In this document: positions 1-7,106 of the stretch, one piece after another
Layout: each line of letters begins with the position of its first letter
Numbering within the stretch: position 1 is the first letter of the stretch
From: Halomonas dongshanensis
GTDB lineage: Bacteria; Pseudomonadota; Gammaproteobacteria; Pseudomonadales; Halomonadaceae
DNA: 64,000 nucleotides
Direction: 5' to 3'
Assembly (NCBI RefSeq): GCF_024790395.1
Contig: NZ_JAJISC010000001.1
Coordinates: 372,001-436,000, forward strand
Position numbers and translations under genes: made by a program
The notes under the pieces: generated by a model
The model's input: only the letters and a program-made list of their open reading frames with translations
What the model was told of the DNA's origin: nothing
The model's database searches: none

Positions 1-217
1 TGATGTCCTCTCTTACATTGGGCTGGCCTACTTTTATCTTGATGCCTTTAATGCCCTGCTCGAGTGACTTCGTGGCGTTCTCTTTTACCTCTTCGATGGG
101 CGTATGCAAGAAGCCGCCCGAGGTGTTGTAACACTGCACGGACTCTCTATAGCGACCAATCAGCTTGGAGAGTGGGAGCTTGGCCCTTTTGGCTTTTAGA
201 TCCCATAAGGCAACACT
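1..217 (-). pseudogene. Mandelate racemase/enolase-superfamily fragment, 5'-truncated
   Basis: The minus strand is open from 217 to the window edge and reads SVALWDLKAKR, then PLSKLIGRY, then GIKGIKIKVGQPN. This is the typical boundary between the capping domain and the barrel of mandelate racemase/muconate-lactonizing enzymes, including the KxK motif (here KIKV) of the first catalytic region. A TAA at 218-220 lies directly upstream in frame and no start codon precedes the conserved block, so roughly the first 120 residues of a normal family member are missing. Base composition looks lower in GC than the neighbouring TRAP genes. The rest of the gene lies outside the window. Its location downstream of a TRAP operon fits a former sugar-acid dehydratase. 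A frameshift rather than a deletion cannot be excluded, but no matching upstream sequence is seen. Confidence 0.7.
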
Positions 218-237
218 TTAGTATCGACTTTCTTATC

Positions 238-256
238 GATTAACCGATGGTTAATC
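238..256. promoter_or_regulatory. Perfect inverted repeat GATTAACC-N3-GGTTAATC
   Basis: An 8-bp perfect inverted repeat with a 3-bp spacer lies between the end of dctM and the truncated enolase-superfamily gene. It has no T-tract and looks more like a GntR- or LacI-type operator than a terminator. It may be the remnant of a control site for the leftward gene. The regulator is unknown. Confidence 0.35.
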
Positions 257-394
257 AAAGCGAGGCAGGCTACTGTCTGATAGAACAACGCGTTAAAGAC
301 GAAAGGTTGGGGCGCTTGGGGAGTGAGCGGCGAGTCCTTTCGCCGCACGTTCGTTGCCCTAAATCCACGTGCTTTGTTACAGCACATCCATCGC

Positions 395-1657
395 TTAACT
401 TCCTGACCAGCCCAGCCAGATGGGCACGTACACCACCAACAGCAATACCCCCACGAGCCCCAGCATGTAGGGCACGATGGCGCGCGTAATACGCTCGAGC
501 GGTAGCTGCGTCACCGAGGAGGCGACGTAGAGGTTGATCGCCACCGGTGGCGTGATCATGCCGATGGAGAGCCCCACTACGATGATCAGCCCGAAGTGAA
601 TTGGGTCGATGCCAAGCTGAAGCACCAGCGGTAGCAGTACCGGGGTGAGGATGATCAAGGCACTGGCGGTTTCGATGAACACGCCAGTGAGCAAGATCAC
701 CGCCACCACCAAGAGCATTACCACCAGCGGGTTGGTCGAGAGCGAGAGTACCGACTGGGCGATGGCGCCGGGTACCTGCCAGCTCGATAGCGTCCAGCTC
801 AGCACGGCCGACATGGCAATCACCAGCATGATCACCGCCGTGGTCATTGCCGAGCGCAGCAGCAGGCGATACACCTGACCAAGCGTCAGGTCGCGGTAGA
901 TGAATAGCGACACCAACAGCGCATAGTTCACCGCGACGACCGCCGCTTCAGAAGGCGTGAAGATGCCCGAGAAGATACCGCCCAGAATGATCACCGGCGT
1001 CATCAGCCCCCAGATCGCCGCCTTGAAAGTGCCCAAAATGGTCGCAAGCGAGAGCGGCGTGCCCTTGGGGTAACGGCGCTTGTAGGCCTGGGTGATGGCG
1101 ATGGCGATCAGCGCGGCTCCCATGGCAAGGCCCGGTAGAAAGCCGCTTAAGAACAGCGTCGATACCGACTGCTGGGCGATGACCGCGTAGATGATCATGG
1201 GCACCGAGGGCGGGATCACCACGCCAATGGTACCGCTTGCGGCAATCAGGCTCGCTGCCGAGGCGGGGTCGTAACCCTTGCGCTTGAGCTCGGGCACGAG
1301 GCTCGACCCTACTGCCGCCGTGGTCGCTGCGCCTGAGCCGGAGATGGCCGCAAAGAACATACCCGCCATTACCGAGACGATGGAGAGCCCGCCGCGCATG
1401 AAGCCTACCAGGGAGTCGGCGAAGGCCACTAAGCGCTCGCTCACCTTGCCCTGGGCCATCAAATCGCCCGCCAGGATGAACATGGGAATGGCCACCAGCG
1501 CAAAAGAGTTGATGCCCTGGAACATCTGCTGGGTCACCACCATCAGCGGCACGCCCGCCTGATGCAGCGCATACAGGGTGCTGGCGCCAATGGCGAAGGC
1601 AATCGGCACGCCGAGCAGCATGAACAGGAAGAAGAGTCCGAATAGGAGCAGGGTCAT
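395..1657 (-). CDS. dctM: TRAP transporter large permease, DctM family
   Basis: Large membrane subunit of a tripartite ATP-independent periplasmic transporter. It is the Na+- or H+-driven channel subunit that imports small carboxylic acids delivered by DctP. The 420-residue length is typical, with about 12 hydrophobic segments throughout and family signatures such as GSGAATTAAVGSSL near residues 105-118 and GIFTPSEAA in the middle. The start codon at 1657 overlaps the stop of the small permease gene (ATGA), showing translational coupling. It is the last gene of a dctP-dctQ-dctM operon read leftward. Substrate cannot be read from this subunit; the neighbouring FAD-linked 2-hydroxyacid dehydrogenase suggests a hydroxy acid. 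Confidence 0.95.
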   Translation of the reverse strand: MTLLLFGLFFLFMLLGVPIAFAIGASTLYALHQAGVPLMVVTQQMFQGINSFALVAIPMFILAGDLMAQGKVSERLVAFADSLVGFMRGGLSIVSVMAGMFFAAISGSGAATTAAVGSSLVPELKRKGYDPASAASLIAASGTIGVVIPPSVPMIIYAVIAQQSVSTLFLSGFLPGLAMGAALIAIAITQAYKRRYPKGTPLSLATILGTFKAAIWGLMTPVIILGGIFSGIFTPSEAAVVAVNYALLVSLFIYRDLTLGQVYRLLLRSAMTTAVIMLVIAMSAVLSWTLSSWQVPGAIAQSVLSLSTNPLVVMLLVVAVILLTGVFIETASALIILTPVLLPLVLQLGIDPIHFGLIIVVGLSIGMITPPVAINLYVASSVTQLPLERITRAIVPYMLGLVGVLLLVVYVPIWLGWSGS

Positions 1658-2175
1658 GGCGTCTGTTCTCCCATGGGCTTGCTCGGCTCGCCTTCGATGA
1701 TCAACTCGACGAGATCGACCAGCGCGTACCAGGCCATGATCAGTGCGCTGATCGGCATGACGGCGTAGACGTAGGACATCGGCATGCGCAGCGAGGCCGA
1801 TTTCTGAAAACTCTGCACCTGCATATAGTGCTGACCGATGAAGGCAAGCGTAATCAAAAAGGCGATCACCGCCGCCACGGCGAGAATGCGCGCAAGCTTG
1901 CGCAGGCGCGTTGGTAGCGCATCCACGGCGAAGGTCACGGCGATATGGTGGCCGCGCTGAAAGGCCAGCGTGCCGGCCAAAAAGGTGATCCAGATGAGTA
2001 GAAAGCGAGCGACCTCTTCGGTCCAGCCCACGGCGGTGAAAAATACGCGAGAGACGATCTGCAGGGTGATCACGCCAATCAGCGCGACCATGCCGACGAA
2101 CACCACCGGCCGGAGCAGCCTATCCAGCACGTATTCGATGCCGCGCAAGACGGCGAGTAGCGGGTGCGATGCCAT
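1654..2175 (-). CDS. dctQ: TRAP transporter small permease, DctQ family
   Basis: The 173-residue small membrane subunit of the TRAP transporter, predicted to have four transmembrane helices and to pair with DctM. The segment GWTEEVARFLLIWITFLAG near residues 54-72 matches the conserved E-(E/V)-xRxxxxW block of DctQ proteins. It begins 6 bp after the dctP stop and overlaps dctM by 4 bp, so the three genes are one transcription unit. Confidence 0.93.
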   Translation of the reverse strand: MASHPLLAVLRGIEYVLDRLLRPVVFVGMVALIGVITLQIVSRVFFTAVGWTEEVARFLLIWITFLAGTLAFQRGHHIAVTFAVDALPTRLRKLARILAVAAVIAFLITLAFIGQHYMQVQSFQKSASLRMPMSYVYAVMPISALIMAWYALVDLVELIIEGEPSKPMGEQTP

Positions 2176-2181
2176 ATCGAT

Positions 2182-3204
2182 TTACTCCAGCGCCGCCTGG
2201 ATGCGGGGCAGGTAGTCGGCAAAGCGCTGGCCATATTTTTCGTAGACCGGCGCTACGGCCGCTTGGAAGGCGGCGATATCGGGCGTCTCGTTCACCTCCA
2301 TTCCTGCTTCACGCACCTCGTCGAGTTGCTCGGCTTCGGTGGCAGCGTTTTGCGCGCGGGCATAGGCAGAGGCTTCGTGGGCGGCGTCGAGTACGATCTC
2401 CTGGGCCGCTTCGGGCAGAGCATTGAAGCGCGGCAGGCTCATGATGAAGATCGCCGGTGCGTAGATGTGGCGCGTCATGGTGAGGTAGTTCTGGGTTTCG
2501 GCCAGATTGAATGCCGCCGCGACGTTGACGGGGTTCTCCTGGCCATCGATGGTGCCCTGCTGGAGTGCGGTGAGCGCCTCGGTCCAGGCCATGGGCACGG
2601 CGTTGGCGCCGAGCGTGCGGAAGGTGTCGACGTAGACCTCGTTTTCGATCACGCGCAGGCGCAGGCCGTCCAGGTCCGCTGGTTCGTTGATCGCGTTGCG
2701 GCTATTGGTGATGTTGCGAAAGCCACGCTCGGTAAAGGCCAACCCTTTGAGGTTCACGCCTTCGAGTTTGTCGAGAATCTCCTGGCCGATCTCACCGTCG
2801 AGCACACTATAGGCGCCTTCGGCAGTGGGAAACAAAAACGGCAGCTCGAACACCGAGAAGTCATCGACGAAGTTGGCGACGGGGCCGTTGGTGATCACAC
2901 CCATATCGACGGTACCGATCTGCATGCCCTCCAAAAGCGTGCGCTCGTCGCCCAAGCTTGCGTTGGGATAGATCTCGACGCTGATGGCACCATCGCTCTG
3001 CTCACTAACCAGCTCTTGAAAGCGCGTGGCGGCAATATGGTAGGTGTCGTCGCTGTTGACCACGTGGGCCAAGCGCAGCTGAATGGCGGGAAGCTCCTCG
3101 GCCTGGCTGCTAAGGGGGAGGGTAAAAAGGCCCAGCGCGGCCAGGGTGAGAGCAAAGCGGTGAGCTAGGCGGCGGGGTGCCGCGGCGCGGTTGGAGGTAT
3201 CCAC
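2182..3204 (-). CDS. dctP: TRAP transporter substrate-binding protein, DctP family
   Basis: Periplasmic solute receptor of the TRAP system, 340 residues with an N-terminal signal peptide (basic stretch to about residue 18, hydrophobic core, cleavage near SSQAEE). The DctP fold is supported by RLAHVVN at the mature N-terminus, GDERTLLEGMQIGTVDM, and the LRLRVIEN segment that normally carries the arginine binding the substrate carboxylate. The start is GTG at 3204, preceded by AAGGAG at 5-bp spacing. It is very similar to the orphan DctP at 5008-6006, indicating duplication. It is transcribed divergently from the FAD-linked dehydrogenase at 3544. Confidence 0.95.
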   Translation of the reverse strand: MDTSNRAAAPRRLAHRFALTLAALGLFTLPLSSQAEELPAIQLRLAHVVNSDDTYHIAATRFQELVSEQSDGAISVEIYPNASLGDERTLLEGMQIGTVDMGVITNGPVANFVDDFSVFELPFLFPTAEGAYSVLDGEIGQEILDKLEGVNLKGLAFTERGFRNITNSRNAINEPADLDGLRLRVIENEVYVDTFRTLGANAVPMAWTEALTALQQGTIDGQENPVNVAAAFNLAETQNYLTMTRHIYAPAIFIMSLPRFNALPEAAQEIVLDAAHEASAYARAQNAATEAEQLDEVREAGMEVNETPDIAAFQAAVAPVYEKYGQRFADYLPRIQAALE

Positions 3205-3320
3205 GAGATCTCCTTGGGTGAGCAGTGTAATCGCGCTTATGACGTCATCGACGTGACGTTCGGCGTAACGGGTGTGTCCAGGGGGCCCTACGCAGTGGTG
3301 GCCCCTCTAATACGGGCTTA

Positions 3321-3366
3321 ATTCAGGGCTGAATAAGGGCGCACATCTATACCACATTGGCGCCAA
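3321..3366. promoter_or_regulatory. Two palindromes in the divergent dctP / dehydrogenase promoter region
   Basis: The 339-bp intergenic region contains ATTCAGGGCTGAAT (3321-3334) and TTGGCGCCAA (3357-3366), both palindromic. TTGGCG recurs at about 3376. This lies between two divergent genes that probably serve the same substrate, so a shared regulator site is plausible. No regulator gene is adjacent. The rest of the interval holds no gene that can be supported. Confidence 0.4.
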
Positions 3367-3543
3367 CGAAAAAATTGGCGATTGGTGTAGGCAGTGTTCA
3401 CGCGCCGCTTGAGCCGTCGCGCACTTAGCGCTAGCCTGCATGCCCCAACGTAAAAGTACGTGCCTGCCGGTGCCCCGCCTTTTCGCCATCGCTTCGATGA
3501 TGACGGCCCTTGTCCGCACCGGTGGGTAATAACAGGAAGGTTC

Positions 3544-4929
3544 ATGGACACGTTAATCAACGACATCATCGATGTAGTAGGCAAGAACGGCGTACTGCTA
3601 GGCGACGACGTGCGTCAGCGCAGCGTCGACTGGTTCACCAAGGCTTCCTGCCAGGCCAAGGCGATCGTGCGCCCGCAGTCGACCGAGCAGCTCAGCCAGA
3701 TCATGAAACTATGCCACGCCGTTAATCAGCCCGTGGTAACCCATGGCGGGCTGACCGGCGTTGTTCACGGCGCCATTGCCACGCCCGATGAGCTGGTCAT
3801 CTCGCTGGAGCTGATGAACCAGATCGAAGACATCGATGCCGTTGGCTCGACCATGCAGGTACAGGCAGGGGCCACCCTCCAGCGTGTTCAGGAGGCCGCC
3901 GAAGCCATCGACATGCAGTTTGCCCTTGACCTTGGCGCGCGCGGCTCTTGCACCATCGGCGGTAACATCGCCACCAACGCTGGCGGTATTCGGGTGATTC
4001 GCTACGGCATGATGCGCCAGCAAGTGCTGGGCCTGGAAGTGGTGCTTAGCGACGGCACCGTGGTCAGTTCCATGAACACCATGCTCAAGAACAACGCCGG
4101 GTACGACCTCAAGCAGCTCTTCATTGGTAGCGAAGGCACCCTTGGTATCGTTACCCGCGCCGTACTGCGTCTGCATCCGCAAATGCCGAGCGAGCAGACG
4201 GCGCTGGTCGCAGTGCCCTCTTTCCAAGCGCTCACAGCGCTGCTCAGCCTAGCCTCGAAGGAGCTTGCTAACGGCCTGAGCGCCTTCGAGGCGCTGTGGA
4301 ACAACCACTACGCCTTGATGACTGCCGAGCGCACCAAGCACTCGCCGCTGCTGGCCACCGACTCGCCCTTCTACGCTATTATCGAGACCCTGGGTAGCGA
4401 CGAGGAGAAAGACGCCGAGGCCTTCGCCCGCGTGCTCGAACAAGCGCTCGAGGCCGAGCTGATCACCGATGCGGTGCTGGCGCAGTCGAGCAGCCAGCGC
4501 CAGGGCATTTGGGAGGTGCGCGAAGACATCGAAACGCTGGTGCACGAGCTCGATCCGATGTTCTCGTTTGATATCAGCTTGCCCATCGCCCACATGGACG
4601 CCTACGTCACCTCGCTCGAAGAGAAGCTCAAGGCGCAGTGGCCGGAAACCGGTCAGATCGTGGTCTTTGGCCACCTCGGCGATGGCAATCTGCACATCAT
4701 GATCAGCGTGCGCGACGCCGCCGCTGAAAGCCGCCGCCAGGTGGAGGCGTTGGTTTACGGCTCTCTAACCCAGTACCGTGGGTCGATCTCCGCCGAACAC
4801 GGCGTGGGCCTGGAAAAGCGCGACTATCTCTCTCTCTCTCGCTCCTTTGAGGAGATCGCGCTGATGCAGCGCTTGAAGCACGCGCTCGACCCCAAAGGGC
4901 TACTCAACCCCGGTAAGATTCTGGGCTGA
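3544..4929 (+). CDS. FAD-linked D-2-hydroxyacid dehydrogenase (GlcD/D2HGDH family)
   Basis: A 461-residue flavoenzyme of the D-lactate / D-2-hydroxyglutarate / glycolate-oxidase GlcD family that oxidises a 2-hydroxy acid to the 2-oxo acid. The N-terminal PCMH FAD-binding domain spans about residues 38-215 (VTHGGLTG, then GARGSCTIGGNIATNAGG near 131-148). The C-terminal FAD-oxidase domain carries GHLGDGN at about 376-382, the usual metal-binding histidine motif, and AEHGVGLEKR near 417-426. The ATG at 3544 is chosen because AGGAAGG lies 3 bp upstream and the N-terminus then matches the family; an upstream ATG at 3460 would add 28 unrelated residues. It sits between two DctP genes, so it probably oxidises the TRAP-imported acid. 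Exact substrate is unresolved. Confidence 0.85.
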   Translation: MDTLINDIIDVVGKNGVLLGDDVRQRSVDWFTKASCQAKAIVRPQSTEQLSQIMKLCHAVNQPVVTHGGLTGVVHGAIATPDELVISLELMNQIEDIDAVGSTMQVQAGATLQRVQEAAEAIDMQFALDLGARGSCTIGGNIATNAGGIRVIRYGMMRQQVLGLEVVLSDGTVVSSMNTMLKNNAGYDLKQLFIGSEGTLGIVTRAVLRLHPQMPSEQTALVAVPSFQALTALLSLASKELANGLSAFEALWNNHYALMTAERTKHSPLLATDSPFYAIIETLGSDEEKDAEAFARVLEQALEAELITDAVLAQSSSQRQGIWEVREDIETLVHELDPMFSFDISLPIAHMDAYVTSLEEKLKAQWPETGQIVVFGHLGDGNLHIMISVRDAAAESRRQVEALVYGSLTQYRGSISAEHGVGLEKRDYLSLSRSFEEIALMQRLKHALDPKGLLNPGKILG

Positions 4930-4945
4930 GCGAGATCCCCCTGTA

Positions 4946-4979
4946 ACGCAGAAGGCCACCGTAAGGTGGCCTTCTGCGT
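4946..4979. terminator. Bidirectional hairpin terminator
   Basis: A perfect 15-bp stem (ACGCAGAAGGCCACC / GGTGGCCTTCTGCGT) with a GTAA loop lies between the convergent dehydrogenase and dctP2 genes. It is suited to terminate both transcripts. Confidence 0.8.
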
Positions 4980-5007
4980 GATGCGCGCGCAAATGAGCGC
5001 GTAAGGA

Positions 5008-6006
5008 TTACTCCGCCAGCGCTTGTTGAATGCGCGGCAAATACTCGCCGAACTGCTCGCCGTACTTCTCGTAGACCGGTGCGACGGCTTCTTGGAAGGC
5101 GGCCAGGTCGGGCGTTTCGTTGATCTCCATACCGGCGTCGGCCAGAGCGGTTAGCTGCTCGGCTTCCATTTCCGCATTGGCTTGGCGCTCGTACTCGGCG
5201 GCTTCCTGAGCAGCCTGACGAATCACCTCTTGGGCGTTTTCGGGCAGCTGGTTCCAGGCGGGCATGCCCATGACGAACAGCGCCGGAGCGTAGGTGTGGC
5301 GCGTCAGCGTCATGTAGTTCTGGGTTTCAGCCAGATTGAAGGAGGCGACCACGTTGACCGGGTTCTCCTGGCCGTCGATAGTGCCCTGCTGCATGGCAGT
5401 GAGCGCTTCGGTCCAGGCCATGGGGATGGCGTTGGCGCCAAGCTCGCGGAAGGTATCGGTATAGACCGGGTTCTCCATCACGCGGATACGCAGGCCATCC
5501 AGGTCGGCGGGTGTGTTTACCGCACGCTCGCTGTTGGTCAGGCTGCGGAATCCACGTTCGGCGTAGGCCAGGCCCTTCAGGTTCACGTCGGCCAAGCGAT
5601 CCAGAAGCTCCTGGCCGATCTCCCCATCGAGCACGCCATAGGCTGCTTCAGGCGTGGGGAACAGAAACGGCAGCTCGAACACGGCCATCTGCTCGACGAA
5701 GTTGGCTACCGGGCCGTTGGTGATCACGCCCATGTCGACGGTACCGATCTGCATACCTTCAAGCAGCGTGCGCTCATCACCCAGGCTTGCGTTGGGATAG
5801 ATCTCGATGGCCACTTTGCCATCGGTACGCGCCTCGACCAGCTCCTCGAACTTGGTCGCCGCTAGGTGGAAGCCATCCTGCTCGTTGACCACGTGGGCCA
5901 AACGCAGAGTGACCGGGTTCATATCGTCGAAGTCGCCCGCCTGGGCAGCGGCGGCGAATGCTAATGAAACGGAGAGTGCCAGCGTGTGACGTGCAAATGT
6001 TTTCAT
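5008..6006 (-). CDS. dctP: Orphan TRAP substrate-binding protein, DctP family (paralogue)
   Basis: A 332-residue periplasmic TRAP receptor with a clear signal peptide ending near AAAAQAGDF. The mature part is closely similar along its whole length to the DctP at 2182-3204 (shared LRLAHVVN, GDERTLLEGMQIGTVDMGVITNGPVANF, and the C-terminal APVYEKYG). No permease genes accompany it, so it presumably docks with the DctQM pair encoded at 395-2175 or is used at a distance. The start at 6006 is chosen because MKTFARHTL gives a normal signal peptide; an upstream in-frame ATG at 6078 would add 24 residues without a ribosome site. Confidence 0.93.
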   Translation of the reverse strand: MKTFARHTLALSVSLAFAAAAQAGDFDDMNPVTLRLAHVVNEQDGFHLAATKFEELVEARTDGKVAIEIYPNASLGDERTLLEGMQIGTVDMGVITNGPVANFVEQMAVFELPFLFPTPEAAYGVLDGEIGQELLDRLADVNLKGLAYAERGFRSLTNSERAVNTPADLDGLRIRVMENPVYTDTFRELGANAIPMAWTEALTAMQQGTIDGQENPVNVVASFNLAETQNYMTLTRHTYAPALFVMGMPAWNQLPENAQEVIRQAAQEAAEYERQANAEMEAEQLTALADAGMEINETPDLAAFQEAVAPVYEKYGEQFGEYLPRIQQALAE

Positions 6007-6173
6007 TATGGTGTTCCCAAGGGGTCGTACGAAGTGATGGGCCGAGTAAAGCCAAACAAATAAGTGCCCGGCAAGCATGCACCAGCGCAGGGAAAAGCGT
6101 CAATCGAACGGAGCCACTCCCGCGCCTCGCGGCTGGACACGACGCCCCCACGCAGGTACGATACTCCCCCTAT

Positions 6174-6250
6174 GCGCCCGTAGCTCAGTTGGATAGAGTG
6201 TCGGCCTCCGAAGCCGAAGGTCGTAGGTTCAATTCCTACCGGGCGCGCCA
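6174..6250 (+). tRNA. tRNA-Arg (anticodon CCG)
   Basis: A 77-nt cloverleaf: acceptor stem GCGCCCG/CGGGCGC, D-arm GCTC...GAGT, anticodon stem TCGGC/GCCGA with loop CTCCGAA giving anticodon CCG, and T-arm GTAGGTTCAATTCCTAC. The discriminator base is G and CCA is encoded. It would decode CGG arginine codons. It is followed at once by a strong terminator. Confidence 0.97.
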
Positions 6251-6258
6251 AGAACGAG

Positions 6259-6292
6259 AAAAGGACCAGTGATTTATCACTGGTCCTTTTTT
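6259..6292 (+). terminator. Rho-independent terminator after tRNA-Arg
   Basis: A 14-bp stem around a TTTA loop (the AAAGGACCAGTGA arm pairs with TCACTGGTCCTTT) followed by a T-tract. It starts 9 bp after the tRNA CCA end. Confidence 0.92.
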
Positions 6293-6539
6293 ATTCGCCT
6301 TGGTTTTATTTGGCCGTCTGATTTATCCCCCTGGCGCGGTCAATTCATCACTTAGCAGCTTGCCAAAACAGCCTACCAAAACCCAAAACCTTCCATTCTA
6401 AACATGAACGAAATCTGAACGACGCCATCACGCTGGTGACAGGTAGCGTTGAGTAAGGTGAGTACCCATGGATGAGGTTGCCTCGCGATGAGGCGGTTCA
6501 TTCAGCGAAGCGTCACTTCATTGAAAAAGGACTATCACC
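6293..6539. other. Intergenic region upstream of the secreted repeat protein
   Basis: No supported gene. The stretch between the tRNA terminator and the ATG at 6540 presumably carries the promoter of the small secreted protein. AAAAAGGA lies 9 bp before the start. No clear operator or RNA structure is visible. Confidence 0.4.
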
Positions 6540-7025
6540 ATGAAAAAGACATCGATCGCACTCGCTATTACCGCTACTGCCGCGCTGGGCCTTGGTCAGG
6601 TCGCCATGGCTGATCAGAACGACTATCAGGAAGCCCTCGACCAGGCGGCCTTCTCCAATATGATCGAGCAAGCTGCCAATGCCGGGGTTACCTCGTTTCG
6701 TGAGCTTCAAGTAGATGAAGAGCGTGGCACGCTCGAATTTGAAGTTGAAGGGTGGGATAGCGAAGGTCAGCGATTCGAGCTGACGCTGAATGGCGAAAGC
6801 GGCGAGGTCATTCGTGAATCGGCCACTCAGACGCAAGTTGCACCCTGGGGGCTCGACTCGCAGCAGCTCAATAGCCTGCTCGACCGTGCCAGCCAAGACG
6901 GTTTCGACCGCTTTGAAGATATCGACCTCGACGAGAACGGTACCGTCGAAGTCAGCGGTTTCGATAGCAACCAGCGCGAAATGGAGCGCGGCTACGGTAT
7001 CGACGAGTTCAATGGCAACCAGTAA
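6540..7025 (+). CDS. Small acidic secreted protein with two PepSY-like repeats
   Basis: A 161-residue protein with a standard Sec signal peptide (MKK, hydrophobic core, cleavage after VAMA near residue 24). The mature protein is strongly acidic and consists of two similar halves, about residues 34-86 and 102-145. Each contains an A-x3-G-x3-F-x-(E/D) helix followed by VDEERGTLEFEVEGWDS or LDENGTVEVSGFDS. The pattern resembles PepSY-type domains, which occur in periplasmic inhibitors and in proteins near two-component systems. No enzymatic motif is present. It stands alone, between a tRNA terminator and a convergent TonB receptor gene. Function is unknown. Confidence 0.75.
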   Translation: MKKTSIALAITATAALGLGQVAMADQNDYQEALDQAAFSNMIEQAANAGVTSFRELQVDEERGTLEFEVEGWDSEGQRFELTLNGESGEVIRESATQTQVAPWGLDSQQLNSLLDRASQDGFDRFEDIDLDENGTVEVSGFDSNQREMERGYGIDEFNGNQ

Positions 7026-7044
7026 CGCCTAGCCTTGTAATGCA

Positions 7045-7079
7045 ACGCCCCCTGCCAGCGTGCTGCTGACAGGGGGCGT
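7045..7079. terminator. Bidirectional hairpin between convergent genes
   Basis: A 10-bp GC-rich stem (ACGCCCCCTG / CAGGGGGCGT) encloses a smaller CAGC/GCTG pairing. It is placed between the stop of the secreted protein and the stop of the TonB receptor gene. Confidence 0.7.
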
Positions 7080-7106
7080 GTGTGTACGCAGCGTAGCGCG
7101 GTGCGC

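Noticed and set aside
196-387. A 63-codon minus-strand frame overlapping the enolase-superfamily fragment
   Set aside because: It is in a different frame from the conserved block and resembles no known N-terminus. It could not be supported as a gene or as the missing 5' end.
2164-3168. A 334-codon plus-strand reading frame opposite dctP
   Set aside because: It is the antisense shadow of a clear DctP gene in high-GC DNA; it has no ribosome site and no family resemblance. A similar shadow lies opposite the second DctP at 5182-5865.
6174-6250. tRNA-Arg as an integration site for an island
   Set aside because: No integrase and no repeat of the tRNA 3' end are visible in the window; the flanking genes look like ordinary chromosome.
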